From positions 1,612,001 through 1,676,000 of the forward strand of contig NZ_AP022601.1 of NCBI RefSeq assembly GCF_010726765.1: 64,000 nt of DNA, read 5' to 3'. Shown here piece after piece: positions 50,615 through 58,833 of this stretch (its first letter is position 1; every line of letters starts with the position of its first letter). The notes beneath the pieces were generated by a model that made no database searches, was not told where the DNA came from, and saw only the letters and a list, made by a program, of their open reading frames with translations. The stretch is from Mycobacterium gallinarum. GTDB taxonomy: Bacteria > Actinomycetota > Actinomycetes > Mycobacteriales > Mycobacteriaceae. The position numbers were made by a program, and so were the translations under genes.

Positions 50615-51296
50615 CCCTGCCGCCCGCCGATCCGAAGCCCAGCCAGCTGTGCCGATTGCCCGCCCAGCACCAGCCGACCTTGGGGGCGTCGCGGTTCGCC
50701 TTGCCGTCGCGGCCCGTGCCGTTACTGATCCACAGCGCAGGGGTCCTGGCGTCCACGGCGCCCGACGGCTTGGTGAGCCGGGACCCGATCGTCATGAAGC
50801 AGTGCCCCCGCTCCAGCGCATCCGGCTGGTGCAGCAGCCAATGCACGCCCTCGGTGAGCGTCAGCGGCGTCCGTCCAGCATCGACGATCCCGGGCAGCGC
50901 CTCGTCTGGACTCCAGTTGGCCATGTCGTCACCGCGATCGAGGTCGAAGACCAGATACAGCGGTGCGTCCGGCACCTCGGCCGCCGGGATCGGGGTGAAA
51001 TCGTCGACATCGGTCATGTCGCTGACCACGAAACCCGGCTTGCCCGCCCGGCGCAGCAGGGGTGTCAGCCTCGACGCAGGCGCGAGGTCGTGATGAACGG
51101 CCAGGATCGATCCAGACCCGACGGCGTCACGGGCCGCGGCCCGCACTCGATCGGCGGGCAGCCCCGCGATCCGGTGAACTCCGAATTCGATCAGTCGTTC
51201 GGCCTGTTCAGGGACGCTAGGCAGGGTCGCGGCGAGGGTCGGCACCTGCCCACAACGAAGCGAACCCGGCGAGAAGTTCCTACGATTGACCGCCAT
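50598..51296 (-). CDS. Conserved protein of unknown function, possibly DUF5701
   Basis: 232 residues from ATG at 51296. A helical N-terminal part (VPEQAERLIEFGVHRIAGLP) is followed by PLYLVFDLDRGDDMANWSPDEAL, EGVHWLLHQPDALERGHCFMTIGSRL and PALWISNGTGRDGKAN, a sequence I associate with an actinobacterial family of unknown function (possibly DUF5701). No membrane or signal segments are seen. Its start codon overlaps that of the divergent GntR gene. Confidence 0.7.
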   Translation of the reverse strand: MAVNRRNFSPGSLRCGQVPTLAATLPSVPEQAERLIEFGVHRIAGLPADRVRAAARDAVGSGSILAVHHDLAPASRLTPLLRRAGKPGFVVSDMTDVDDFTPIPAAEVPDAPLYLVFDLDRGDDMANWSPDEALPGIVDAGRTPLTLTEGVHWLLHQPDALERGHCFMTIGSRLTKPSGAVDARTPALWISNGTGRDGKANRDAPKVGWCWAGNRHSWLGFGSAGGRVTVDG

Positions 51297-51966
51297 GGCT
51301 GCGCCACGGGTCGACAACGCGCGCGGCGCGCTGCCTGCCACGCTCGTGGAACTAGCCGAACACCGGCTGCGCGACGCCATCCTCAGCGGGGCCCTGGCGC
51401 CCGGAGAGAAGGTCGTCGAGGAGCAACTCTGCGCCGACCTCGGAATCAGCAGGGCGCCACTGCGAGAGGCGTTGCGGTTGCTCGCCCAACAAGGTCTGGT
51501 GGAACACTTCCCGCGCCGGGGCTCGCGGGTGGCGGAATGGTCGCCCACGGACATCCTGCAGTTGTTCGCCCTGCGTCACGTACTGGAATGCCACGCCATC
51601 GAAACGGCGCTGCCGCTTGCGGATCCCGAAGAGGCCCTGCGGCCCGTACGCGCTGCGTTGGACGCCATGCGCACCGCGACCGACGAGTTGGATCGCGACG
51701 ACGCGCATCGTGCGTTCCATGCCGCGGTCGTCGGGCTTGCGTGCAATCGGCAACTCGACATCGCACTCGAGCCGGTCTTGCTCAAACTGCAGTTGCCGAT
51801 GGCGATCAACATGCGGGCTGAGGCGCACCACCGCGACGCACGAGACGGTCTCGACCGGCATCGGGCCATCGTGACCGCACTCGCGACCAACGACCAATCG
51901 GTCGTCATCACCGCACTGCGCGAGCACGGACAATTCGACTATCTCGGCGCGCGACTGCAGCGCTAA
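51295..51966 (+). CDS. GntR-family regulator with FCD domain
   Basis: 223 residues from ATG at 51295. The winged helix is GEKVVEEQLCADLGISRAPLREALRLLAQQGLVEHFPRRGSRVAEW (about residues 40-80), and the C-terminal FCD domain holds the metal/ligand region with DRDDAHRAFHAAVVG and the late DRHRAIV histidine. It is the likely regulator of the allophanate/biuret operon that follows 57 bases later. TTG at 51286 is an alternative start. Confidence 0.88.
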   Translation: MAAPRVDNARGALPATLVELAEHRLRDAILSGALAPGEKVVEEQLCADLGISRAPLREALRLLAQQGLVEHFPRRGSRVAEWSPTDILQLFALRHVLECHAIETALPLADPEEALRPVRAALDAMRTATDELDRDDAHRAFHAAVVGLACNRQLDIALEPVLLKLQLPMAINMRAEAHHRDARDGLDRHRAIVTALATNDQSVVITALREHGQFDYLGARLQR

Positions 51967-52004
51967 CACAAACGACACACGGCTGACCCGAGATCGCCAC
52001 GATT

Positions 52005-52021
52005 CTGTCGACAATCGACAG
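52005..52021. promoter_or_regulatory. Candidate GntR operator CTGTCGA-CAA-TCGACAG
   Basis: A perfect 7-base inverted repeat with a 3-base centre, ending 2 bases before the ATG of the allophanate hydrolase gene (52024). Position and symmetry fit an FCD-type GntR repressor acting on the operon. The short distance to the ATG suggests repression by blocking initiation. Confidence 0.6.
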
Positions 52022-52023
52022 TC

Positions 52024-53430
52024 ATGGCTGACGTCGTGCACGGCCCGTCCATCGGACCTTCGGTCGCCGAGATCCTCGCATCGCACGCATCCGGGACCGG
52101 TTGCCCGACCAAGACCGCCGCCCGGGTCGCCGACGCCATCGCCGCGCGCGGTGACGACGGCACCTGGTTATCCACCGTGCCGCGCGAACAGCTGCTCGCC
52201 GCTGCCGAGGAGATCGAAAAGCGTCCCGGCGCAAGGACTTTGCCTCTCTACGGGGTGCCCTTCGGGGTCAAGGACAGCATCGACGTCGAGGGAGTCGCGA
52301 CCACGTTGGCGTGCCCCGACTACGCCTACGTCGCGACGGCAACGGCACCGGTGGTGCAGCGGCTGCTCGACGCAGGCGCGCTCTATGTCGGCAAGACCAA
52401 CCTCGACCAGTTCGCGACCGGACTGAACGGCACCCGCACCCCGTACACGATTCCGCGCAGTGTGTACGGCGGCGATTTGATCTCCGGCGGGTCGAGTTCG
52501 GGCTCGGCGCTGGCCGTTGCGTTGGGACAGGTGCCGTTCGCGGTCGCCACCGACACCGCGGGATCCGGACGAGTCCCGGCCGCGCTCAACGGCGTTGTCG
52601 GGTTCAAACCGTCGCGCGGTCTGATCAGCACGGTCGGCCTTGTCCCGGCTTGCAAGTCGCTGGACTGCATCAGCCTGATGGCGGGATCGATCGACGACAT
52701 CGACCGCGTTTTCGACGTGGTGGCCGGCCGCGACAACCGCGATGCCTGGTCGCGAGACCGGGGCCCGGGCTACCGCGGTGCGCCGATCCGCGTCGGATTG
52801 CCAGCAGCCGAAGATCTGGAATTCTTCGGCGACACGGTCATGCGCGATGCGCACATGTCGTTCCGGGCGCAGATGTCTCGCACCTGCACCGTCGTCGATG
52901 TTCCACTGGAGCCGTTTTTGGCGGCCGGCTCTCTGCTGTATCAAGGTCCGTGGGTCGCCGAACGTCTGGTGGAGTTCGGTGATTTCCTTGCTGCGCAACC
53001 GGATTCCATCCTCCCGGTGGTGCGGTCGATCCTGCAGGGCGGGCGGAAGTACACGGCGGTCGAGACATTCGCGGCGCTGCAGCGGCTGGCCGATCTCAAA
53101 GCCTCGGTGGCGCGGTTGTGGCAGTCGATGGACGTGCTGGTCCTGCCGACGGTCGGTACGACGTTCACCGTCGATGAGGTGCTCGAGGCGCCCATCGACT
53201 GCAACACGATGCTGGGCCACTACACCCATTTCGGGAATCTGCTCGATCTGCTCGGTGTCGCGATTCCGTTGGGGACCACACCGGACGGCCGTCCCTACAG
53301 CGCAATGCTGCTCGGCGCCGCCCAGACCGACGACACGGTTCTCCAACTCGCGGCGAGGCTGCTCGACGAACCGCGTGCACCGTCGTACTCCACATCCATC
53401 GATCCCGTCGCCGCCGAGGAGCACGTATGA
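52024..53430 (+). CDS. atzF: Allophanate hydrolase-like amidase (AtzF type, amidase domain only)
   Basis: 468 residues, amidase-signature enzyme. The Ser-cisSer-Lys triad is visible: Lys in [13 protein letters not shown] (about residue 82), the cis-Ser in [11 protein letters not shown] (about 157) and the nucleophile in [14 protein letters not shown] (about 181). The [10 protein letters not shown] form is typical of allophanate hydrolases. The C-terminal domain of full-length AtzF (about 600 residues), which handles the second step, is missing. It overlaps biuH by four bases (ATGA), so the products act together: biuret to allophanate, then to CO2 and ammonia. Confidence 0.82.
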   Translation: MADVVHGPSIGPSVAEILASHASGTGCPTKTAARVADAIAARGDDGTWLSTVPREQLLAAAEEIEKRPGARTLPLYGVPFGVKDSIDVEGVATTLACPDYAYVATATAPVVQRLLDAGALYVGKTNLDQFATGLNGTRTPYTIPRSVYGGDLISGGSSSGSALAVALGQVPFAVATDTAGSGRVPAALNGVVGFKPSRGLISTVGLVPACKSLDCISLMAGSIDDIDRVFDVVAGRDNRDAWSRDRGPGYRGAPIRVGLPAAEDLEFFGDTVMRDAHMSFRAQMSRTCTVVDVPLEPFLAAGSLLYQGPWVAERLVEFGDFLAAQPDSILPVVRSILQGGRKYTAVETFAALQRLADLKASVARLWQSMDVLVLPTVGTTFTVDEVLEAPIDCNTMLGHYTHFGNLLDLLGVAIPLGTTPDGRPYSAMLLGAAQTDDTVLQLAARLLDEPRAPSYSTSIDPVAAEEHV

Positions 53431-54119
53431 GCCAGCCCGTAGAGGTCACCGCGGAACCGTCGCCGTTCGCGCTCATCGCCGGTAAGACGGCGCTGATCGT
53501 CATAGACATGCAACGGGACTTTCTGTTGCCCGGCGGTTTTGGGGAAAGTCTCGGCAACGATGTCGGCCAGTTGCAGAAGGTCGTACCACCACTGGCGACG
53601 TTGATCGCGGCGGCCCGGTCGGCGGGGATCATGGTGATCCACACCCGCGAGGGGCACCGCCCGGATCTGTCGGATTGTCCGCCGGCCAAATTGAACCGCG
53701 GAGCGCCGTCCAAGCGGATCGGCGACCCGGGCACGTACGGGCGCATCCTTATTCGCGGCGAATACGGCCACGACATCGTCGACGAGCTCGCCCCCATCGA
53801 CGGCGAGCTTGTCATCGACAAGCCGGGTAAGGGCGCGTTCTACGCCACCGACTTGCAGGACGCGCTCGCGGGAGCGGGTATCACGCAGTTGCTGATCACC
53901 GGGGTCACCACCGAGGTCTGCGTGCACACCACCACCCGAGAGGCCAACGACCGCGGCTACGAGTGTCTCGTCGTATCCGATTGTGTGGGTTCGTATTTCC
54001 CCGAATTTCAGCGAGTCGGCCTGGAAATGATCAAGGCCCAGGGCGGCATCTTCGGCTGGGTTGCCGACACCGCCGCGATTGTTCCGGCATTGCAAACACT
54101 GACCGCCACGGCCGCCTGA
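53427..54119 (+). CDS. biuH: Cysteine hydrolase, probable biuret amidohydrolase (BiuH-like)
   Basis: 230 residues, isochorismatase-like fold. The catalytic triad is Asp in [16 protein letters not shown] (about residue 27), Lys in [14 protein letters not shown] and Cys in [11 protein letters not shown] (about 168). [22 protein letters not shown] sequence around residues 72-88 fits biuret hydrolases. Pairing with an allophanate hydrolase supports biuret as substrate; ureidoacrylate (RutB-like) is the main alternative. The permease gene follows 11 bases after the stop. Confidence 0.8.
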   Translation: MSQPVEVTAEPSPFALIAGKTALIVIDMQRDFLLPGGFGESLGNDVGQLQKVVPPLATLIAAARSAGIMVIHTREGHRPDLSDCPPAKLNRGAPSKRIGDPGTYGRILIRGEYGHDIVDELAPIDGELVIDKPGKGAFYATDLQDALAGAGITQLLITGVTTEVCVHTTTREANDRGYECLVVSDCVGSYFPEFQRVGLEMIKAQGGIFGWVADTAAIVPALQTLTATAA

Positions 54120-54130
54120 AGGGATCCGAC

Positions 54131-55729
54131 ATGAGCACCGACGTAACCAACCCCCTTGCCGACCCATCGGTCGATCCGCCCCAGAAGTCGTCGATCCCGT
54201 GGTGGACCCGTGGCGACCTCAACGCATTCTTCGGACTCGGATTCAACATCCTGGTCAATGTCCTGACCCTGACCGCGCTGATGATCGGGGTGATCGCTGT
54301 ACCGGCAGGCGACGTGCTGGGCACCGTTCTGCCGGCGCTGGGCGTCGCGCTGATCCTGGGAAACCTGTACTACACGTTCCTCGCGCGCCGACTTGCCCAG
54401 CGGGAGAACAGAACCGACGTCACCGCGCTCCCCTACGGGCCCAGTGTGCCGCACATGTTCATCGTGATCTTCGTCGTGATGCTGCCGGTGTACCTGAACA
54501 CCGACGACCCGCTACAGGCCTGGCAGGCCGGGTTGGCGTGGGCCTTCCTGATCGGTGTGATCGTGATGATCGGTGCGTTCGTCGGCCCCTACATCCGCAA
54601 GCTGACGCCCCGGGCCGCGATGCTCGGCACGCTGGCCGGCATCTCGATCACGTTCATCTCGATGCGGCCCGCCGCGCAGATGTGGGAGGTGGCGTGGATC
54701 GGTCTTCCGGTGCTCGCCATCATCCTGATCGGCTTCTTCACCGACGTGAAGTTGCCCGGCAACATCCCGGTGGGACTGGTCGCGCTGTTGGTGGGAACGG
54801 CGATCGGATGGGCCGGCGGCTACATGTCAGCACCGGACGTCGGGCAGGCGGTTTCCGATATCGCGATCGGCATACCGGACCTGCGAGTCGACATGCTGTT
54901 CAACGGCCTCGCCGACCTCGCGCCGCTCCTCGGGACCGCAATCCCGTTGGGCGTCTACAACTTCACCGAAGCGATGAGCAACGTGGAAAGCGCTGCGGCC
55001 GCGGGCGACAACTACAACCTGCGCAGCGTGCTACTGGCCGACGGCGCCGGCGCAGTCGTCGGATCGGCGTTCGGCTCACCGTTCCCGCCAGCGGTCTACA
55101 TCGGACACCCAGGATGGAAGGACGCAGGCGGCCGGGCCGGCTACTCACTGGCCAGCGGCATCGTGATCGGTGTGCTCTGCTTCGTCGGCCTGTTCGGTGT
55201 CCTCGACGCACTGCTGCCGGTCCCCGCGATCGTGCCGATTCTGCTCTACATCGGTCTGCTCATCGGGGCGCAGGCGTTTCAGGCGGTACCTCGGCTGCAC
55301 GCCATAGCCGTGGTCGCCGCGATTCTGCCGAACCTCGCGCAATGGGCCCACGGCCTCATCGACAATGCGTTGAACGCGGCCGGTACCTCGGCGGCCGAGG
55401 TAGGTATGGACGCGCTCAACGGCGCGGGCGTCGTCTACGAAGGACTCAAGACCCTGGGCGAAGGCGCGGTGCTCGTCGGCCTGATCCTCGGCACCATGGT
55501 GACGTTCATCCTCGAGAAGAAGTTCCGCTACGCCGCCATCGCCTCGGCGGTCGGAGCGGTGCTGTCGTTCATCGGGCTCATACACGCACCCGAGGTGTCA
55601 TGGGCCGCCAGCCCGGCGGTCGCGCTCGGATACGTGTTGTTCGGCGTCGTCTGCGTCGCGTACGCATTTCTGCCGGGCGCCAGGGAGCCGGTAGAGGTCG
55701 ACGAATCGGACATAGTGGCGGGCCACTGA
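54131..55729 (+). CDS. NCS2/AzgA-like permease of the biuret operon
   Basis: 532 residues, about 13 membrane helices with a short polar N-terminus (SSIPWWTRGDLNAFFGLGFN). TALPYGPSVPHMFI, LLGTAIPLGVYNFTEAMSNVESAAAAG and FPPAVYIGHPGWKDAG are conserved-looking loops of nucleobase/xanthine-type transporters. As the last gene of the operon it probably imports biuret or a related urea derivative. Its 3' end runs into a tandem hairpin repeat. Confidence 0.78.
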   Translation: MSTDVTNPLADPSVDPPQKSSIPWWTRGDLNAFFGLGFNILVNVLTLTALMIGVIAVPAGDVLGTVLPALGVALILGNLYYTFLARRLAQRENRTDVTALPYGPSVPHMFIVIFVVMLPVYLNTDDPLQAWQAGLAWAFLIGVIVMIGAFVGPYIRKLTPRAAMLGTLAGISITFISMRPAAQMWEVAWIGLPVLAIILIGFFTDVKLPGNIPVGLVALLVGTAIGWAGGYMSAPDVGQAVSDIAIGIPDLRVDMLFNGLADLAPLLGTAIPLGVYNFTEAMSNVESAAAAGDNYNLRSVLLADGAGAVVGSAFGSPFPPAVYIGHPGWKDAGGRAGYSLASGIVIGVLCFVGLFGVLDALLPVPAIVPILLYIGLLIGAQAFQAVPRLHAIAVVAAILPNLAQWAHGLIDNALNAAGTSAAEVGMDALNGAGVVYEGLKTLGEGAVLVGLILGTMVTFILEKKFRYAAIASAVGAVLSFIGLIHAPEVSWAASPAVALGYVLFGVVCVAYAFLPGAREPVEVDESDIVAGH

Positions 55730-55778
55730 TCGGACACAGTGGCGGGCCACTGATCCGACACAGTGGCGGGCTACTCCT
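55707..55778. repeat. Three tandem 24-base units with internal hairpin (possible bidirectional terminator)
   Basis: Units at 55707-55730, 55731-55754 and 55755-55778. Units 1 and 2 are nearly identical; unit 3 is degenerate at its end. Each holds CAGTGGC-GG-GCCACTG or a variant, a 7-base-stem hairpin. The array starts within the last codons of the permease gene and reaches the stop of the convergent lipoprotein gene (55771), so it may end transcription from both sides. Confidence 0.7.
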
Positions 55779-56412
55779 CGGGCAGATTGTCTGCGATGAG
55801 CGTCGCCTGCTGCATCGCAATGTCCTGCGCTTGTTCCGGCGGAACCGGGTCGTTCGGTGCGCTCTCGAAGTTCATCGACACCAAGGCTTTGCCCTGGGTG
55901 AACAGAAGTACGGTCACCGCTTTGCTGCCGTCAGGTGAGGTACCGATCGCCATCACACCCTGGTCGCCAACCTCGACCGGTGCGGGCGCACCGGTGACCA
56001 CGGTGTTCATCGTGGCCGAGTTGCTCTGGAAATTCGACTCGGCGGCTGCGACATCGGGAAAGACGAGGATGGTGTCGATGATCTGCCGGTGGCCTTCAGG
56101 ACTTGAATAGACCTGCGCCGCGCCGGGGTTCCCGCCCGGGTTCAACTGCACACCACCCGGAGTGGCGATGTCAGGACCGATATCGGTCGGCGGAAGGAGT
56201 AGTGAGCCGTAATCGCTCGGCTCCGCGGCGGGCGTGCTGGCCTCCGCCGAGGTGGACTCCTCCGAGGTGGTGGCCTCGGCGGATGTGGTCGTGGACGTCG
56301 CAGAAGTCGACGACTCCGACGCCGAGTCGTCCGACTTGCTGCAGCCGGCGGCGACCCCGATTATCAGCGCCGCGACGGCCAAGCTCGTCGCCGACGAACG
56401 TGCGATATCCAT
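55771..56412 (-). CDS. Lipoprotein of unknown function
   Basis: 213 residues from ATG at 56412. The signal peptide ends at the lipobox GVAAGC (Cys about 24), followed by a long Ser/Thr/Glu-rich linker (about 25-65) and a domain of about 145 residues of the kind seen in mycobacterial sensor-like lipoproteins (LLLPPTDIGPDIATPGG, QVYSSPEGHRQIIDTILVF, GDQGVMAIGTSPDGSKAVTVLLF). It acts at the outer face of the membrane. The function is unknown. Its 3' end touches the tandem hairpin repeat. Confidence 0.75.
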   Translation of the reverse strand: MDIARSSATSLAVAALIIGVAAGCSKSDDSASESSTSATSTTTSAEATTSEESTSAEASTPAAEPSDYGSLLLPPTDIGPDIATPGGVQLNPGGNPGAAQVYSSPEGHRQIIDTILVFPDVAAAESNFQSNSATMNTVVTGAPAPVEVGDQGVMAIGTSPDGSKAVTVLLFTQGKALVSMNFESAPNDPVPPEQAQDIAMQQATLIADNLPEE

Positions 56413-56581
56413 GGAATTCCTCTCGGAGGCAGAAACGGCCAAGACTGACCGGCGGATATAGATCTACAGCACCGTCAATAAATTCGCTATCCCGATCGCG
56501 AAATCAACTCCCGCGTGTCGAGTGCACTCGCGGCGGTGTCATTGCATGTAACACCGAGTTTTGAGGCCGTCGTCACGTCGG

Positions 56582-56604
56582 CACCCTAGGGTGTGTTAGC
56601 TAAC
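56582..56604. promoter_or_regulatory. Two adjacent palindromes upstream of the tetR gene at 56652
   Basis: CACCCTAGGGTG (56582-56593) and GTTAGCTAAC (56595-56604) are perfect palindromes of 12 and 10 bases, one base apart. A related ATAACCTAGG lies at 56634-56643 close to the start codon. They are candidate operators for the TetR at 56652 and may also affect the lipoprotein gene on the other side. Confidence 0.45.
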
Positions 56605-56651
56605 CTAGATTTTCGTAGTCAGTTGTCCATGAAATAACCTAGGCTCGATCC

Positions 56652-57239
56652 GTGGCCACCCGGACCCAAAGCGCCGACCCGCGCGCCGAGCGCGTACGAG
56701 CCAAGTTGATCGACGCGGCGTTCGCGCTGGCCCATGAACGCCCGGTCGATCAGCTCACCGTCGGCGATCTCGTGGCACGGGCCGGCGTCAGCAGGCAGGT
56801 CTTCTACCGGCACTTCGCCGACCGCGACGACGCGGTCGCCACAGCGTTCGTCATCGCCTTCGCGGCCGCGACCGCCGATGTGGACGACGAACCGAGATCC
56901 CGGATTCTGCGGGTCTTCGGGCTCGCCGCCGAACACCGCGCGATGTACCGCAACGTCGTGCCCAGTCCGGTGGCCCAGAAGGTGGTCGCCGCGTTCCGCG
57001 GCGAACTCCTCCCGGCATGTGAGGAGTTGGCCGCCCGAGCCCTACCCGTCGTCGGAGCCGCCGCGGGCCTCGAACCCGGAGCGGTCAGCCGCTTCCTGGT
57101 GGGTGGATTCCAGGAGGTACTGCGGTCATGGATGGAAGACCCCAGCGAATCGGGCCAAGCCGTTGATCTCCTCGGCCGGGTGACCGTAGCGCTCGACACC
57201 GTCGACGCGCTGCTTTCCCGCCTGCACCTCACGACCTGA
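56652..57239 (+). CDS. TetR-family transcriptional regulator
   Basis: 195 residues with GTG start. The helix-turn-helix is RAKLIDAAFALAHERPVDQLTVGDLVARAGVSRQVFYRHFADRDD (about residues 16-60). The C-terminal domain is helical with a late GRVTVALDTVDALLSRL. It lies 16 bases before the membrane protein gene at 57256, so the two are probably one transcription unit that represses itself. Confidence 0.87.
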   Translation: MATRTQSADPRAERVRAKLIDAAFALAHERPVDQLTVGDLVARAGVSRQVFYRHFADRDDAVATAFVIAFAAATADVDDEPRSRILRVFGLAAEHRAMYRNVVPSPVAQKVVAAFRGELLPACEELAARALPVVGAAAGLEPGAVSRFLVGGFQEVLRSWMEDPSESGQAVDLLGRVTVALDTVDALLSRLHLTT

Positions 57240-57255
57240 ACAGAAAGGATCCACC

Positions 57256-58266
57256 GTGGGCAAGCACCACGCTCCCCTCGTCGGGAGAATCGATATTCAG
57301 CCTTCGCGCAGGGACATTCGCAACATGGCAGTGGTCATGGCGGCGCTCGCGGTGTTCGTCATCGCGATGATCGCCAGCTACTCGGGCGCCTTCGCCAAAC
57401 CGACGCTGCACCACCTCAACGTCGCCATTGCAGCACCACAGCAACTCGTGGACGGGGTCCGCGGGCAGGACGCGCTCGGCGTCACACAGGTGGTCGACGC
57501 GGCCGCGGCACGCGATCAGGTCTTCCAGCGCAAGACAGATGCGGCATTCGTCGTCGACGCGCCCGGCCACCTGGACATCTATGTGGCCGGCGGCGGCGGC
57601 CGAAGCGTCGCGGCCGCCGCCGAGACGGTCGGACGTCGCGTCGCCGCCGAGGCCGGACTGACGGCAGATGTCACCGACGTCGCCCCGACCAACGCCGCCG
57701 ACCCGCAGGGCACCGTCGTGTTCTACGCCGTCATCTTCCTGTCGATCGGCGCGTCGGTGGGCGCCACGATCTTCGGGCGAATGATGGGCAATGTGCACAA
57801 GCCGTCCACATTTGCTTGGCGCACATTGAGTCTCGTTGCGTACTCGCTGGTGCTGGCAGGTGGTGTGACCCTGTATGTCGACGTGATCCTCGGCGCGCTC
57901 ACCGGACACACCTGGCAGGTGTTCGGCGCGCTCTTCGTCTACGCGATCGCGGTCGCGGGAGCGGTGACCGGCGTTGCGGCAGCGTTCGGCACCGTGGCCT
58001 CCGCGGCACTCACGGCGTTCCTCGTGATCATCGGCAACGCCGCCGCGGCAGGCCCTGTCGGCAAGCCACTGTTGTCCGGCTTCTACACGACGTTCAACGC
58101 GATCGTGCCGCAGGGCTCCGGCGTCGCGCTGCTGCGCAGCGTCGAGTACTTCGGCACGAACGGCGCAGCGAGCTCGCTTGCCACCCTGCTCGCCTGGGCT
58201 GCGGCCGGATGCGTGCTGGCCATTGGCGCCGCCATGATCCGATCCGGCACGTTTCGCAACACCTGA
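57256..58266 (+). CDS. Integral membrane protein, ABC-2/YhgE-like permease
   Basis: 336 residues from GTG. One N-terminal helix (AVVMAALAVFVIAMIASYSGAF), an outer domain of about 110 residues (about 55-165), then five helices from VVFYAVIFLSIGASVGATIF to LATLLAWAAAGCVLAIGAAMI. This layout matches ABC-2-type/YhgE-Pip-like membrane proteins, which export small molecules or lipids with a partner. No ATPase gene is adjacent, and the repressor-like TetR upstream suggests induction by a toxic compound. Confidence 0.75.
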   Translation: MGKHHAPLVGRIDIQPSRRDIRNMAVVMAALAVFVIAMIASYSGAFAKPTLHHLNVAIAAPQQLVDGVRGQDALGVTQVVDAAAARDQVFQRKTDAAFVVDAPGHLDIYVAGGGGRSVAAAAETVGRRVAAEAGLTADVTDVAPTNAADPQGTVVFYAVIFLSIGASVGATIFGRMMGNVHKPSTFAWRTLSLVAYSLVLAGGVTLYVDVILGALTGHTWQVFGALFVYAIAVAGAVTGVAAAFGTVASAALTAFLVIIGNAAAAGPVGKPLLSGFYTTFNAIVPQGSGVALLRSVEYFGTNGAASSLATLLAWAAAGCVLAIGAAMIRSGTFRNT

Positions 58267-58324
58267 CGTCCGTGCCCGGTACGCGCGCCTCCTGACCGAT
58301 CGCCACTCCGTAAGCTTCTTGATT

Positions 58325-58804
58325 GTGGCCATCGACGACCATGATCTTGAACGCCTGGGCCGTTGTGTCGAACTCGCGCGCGAAGCACTCGAAGACGGCG
58401 ACGAGCCGTTCGGGTCGATCCTCGTCGACGCCGACGGTCGGATCCGATTCGAGGACCGCAACCGCGTCAAGGACGGTGACCACACCCGCCACCCCGAATT
58501 CGCGATTGCGCGGTGGGCCGTCGAGAAGCTCTCCCCCGCCGAACGGATCACCGCGACGGTGTACACCTCCGGCGAGCACTGCCCGATGTGCGCGGCGGCG
58601 CACGCGTGGGTCGGCTTGGGCCGCATCGTCTATGCGACATCGTCGGAACAGTTGACCCAGTGGCTGGCCGAGTGGGGTGCGACGCCGCCACCGGTGGCGC
58701 CGCTCCCCATCACCGCCGTCGCACCGCACGTCGAGGTGGACGGCCCGGCGGCCGAATACGCGGATGAGATGAAGGCACTCTACGAAGCGAAGTTCCGGCC
58801 TTGA
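58325..58804 (+). CDS. Nucleoside/cytidine deaminase-superfamily protein
   Basis: 159 residues from GTG at 58325 (TTG at 58319 is possible). The zinc site is HPEFAI (His and proton-shuttling Glu, about residues 59-61) and GEHCPMCAAAH (two cysteines, about 86-92), as in tRNA adenosine deaminase/guanine deaminase-like enzymes. It probably deaminates a free base or nucleoside. The stop overlaps a possible TTG start of the GH13 gene. Confidence 0.82.
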   Translation: MAIDDHDLERLGRCVELAREALEDGDEPFGSILVDADGRIRFEDRNRVKDGDHTRHPEFAIARWAVEKLSPAERITATVYTSGEHCPMCAAAHAWVGLGRIVYATSSEQLTQWLAEWGATPPPVAPLPITAVAPHVEVDGPAAEYADEMKALYEAKFRP

Positions 58805-58833
58805 CAGGGTCTTCGGGCGGGCGTTCATCCGCA

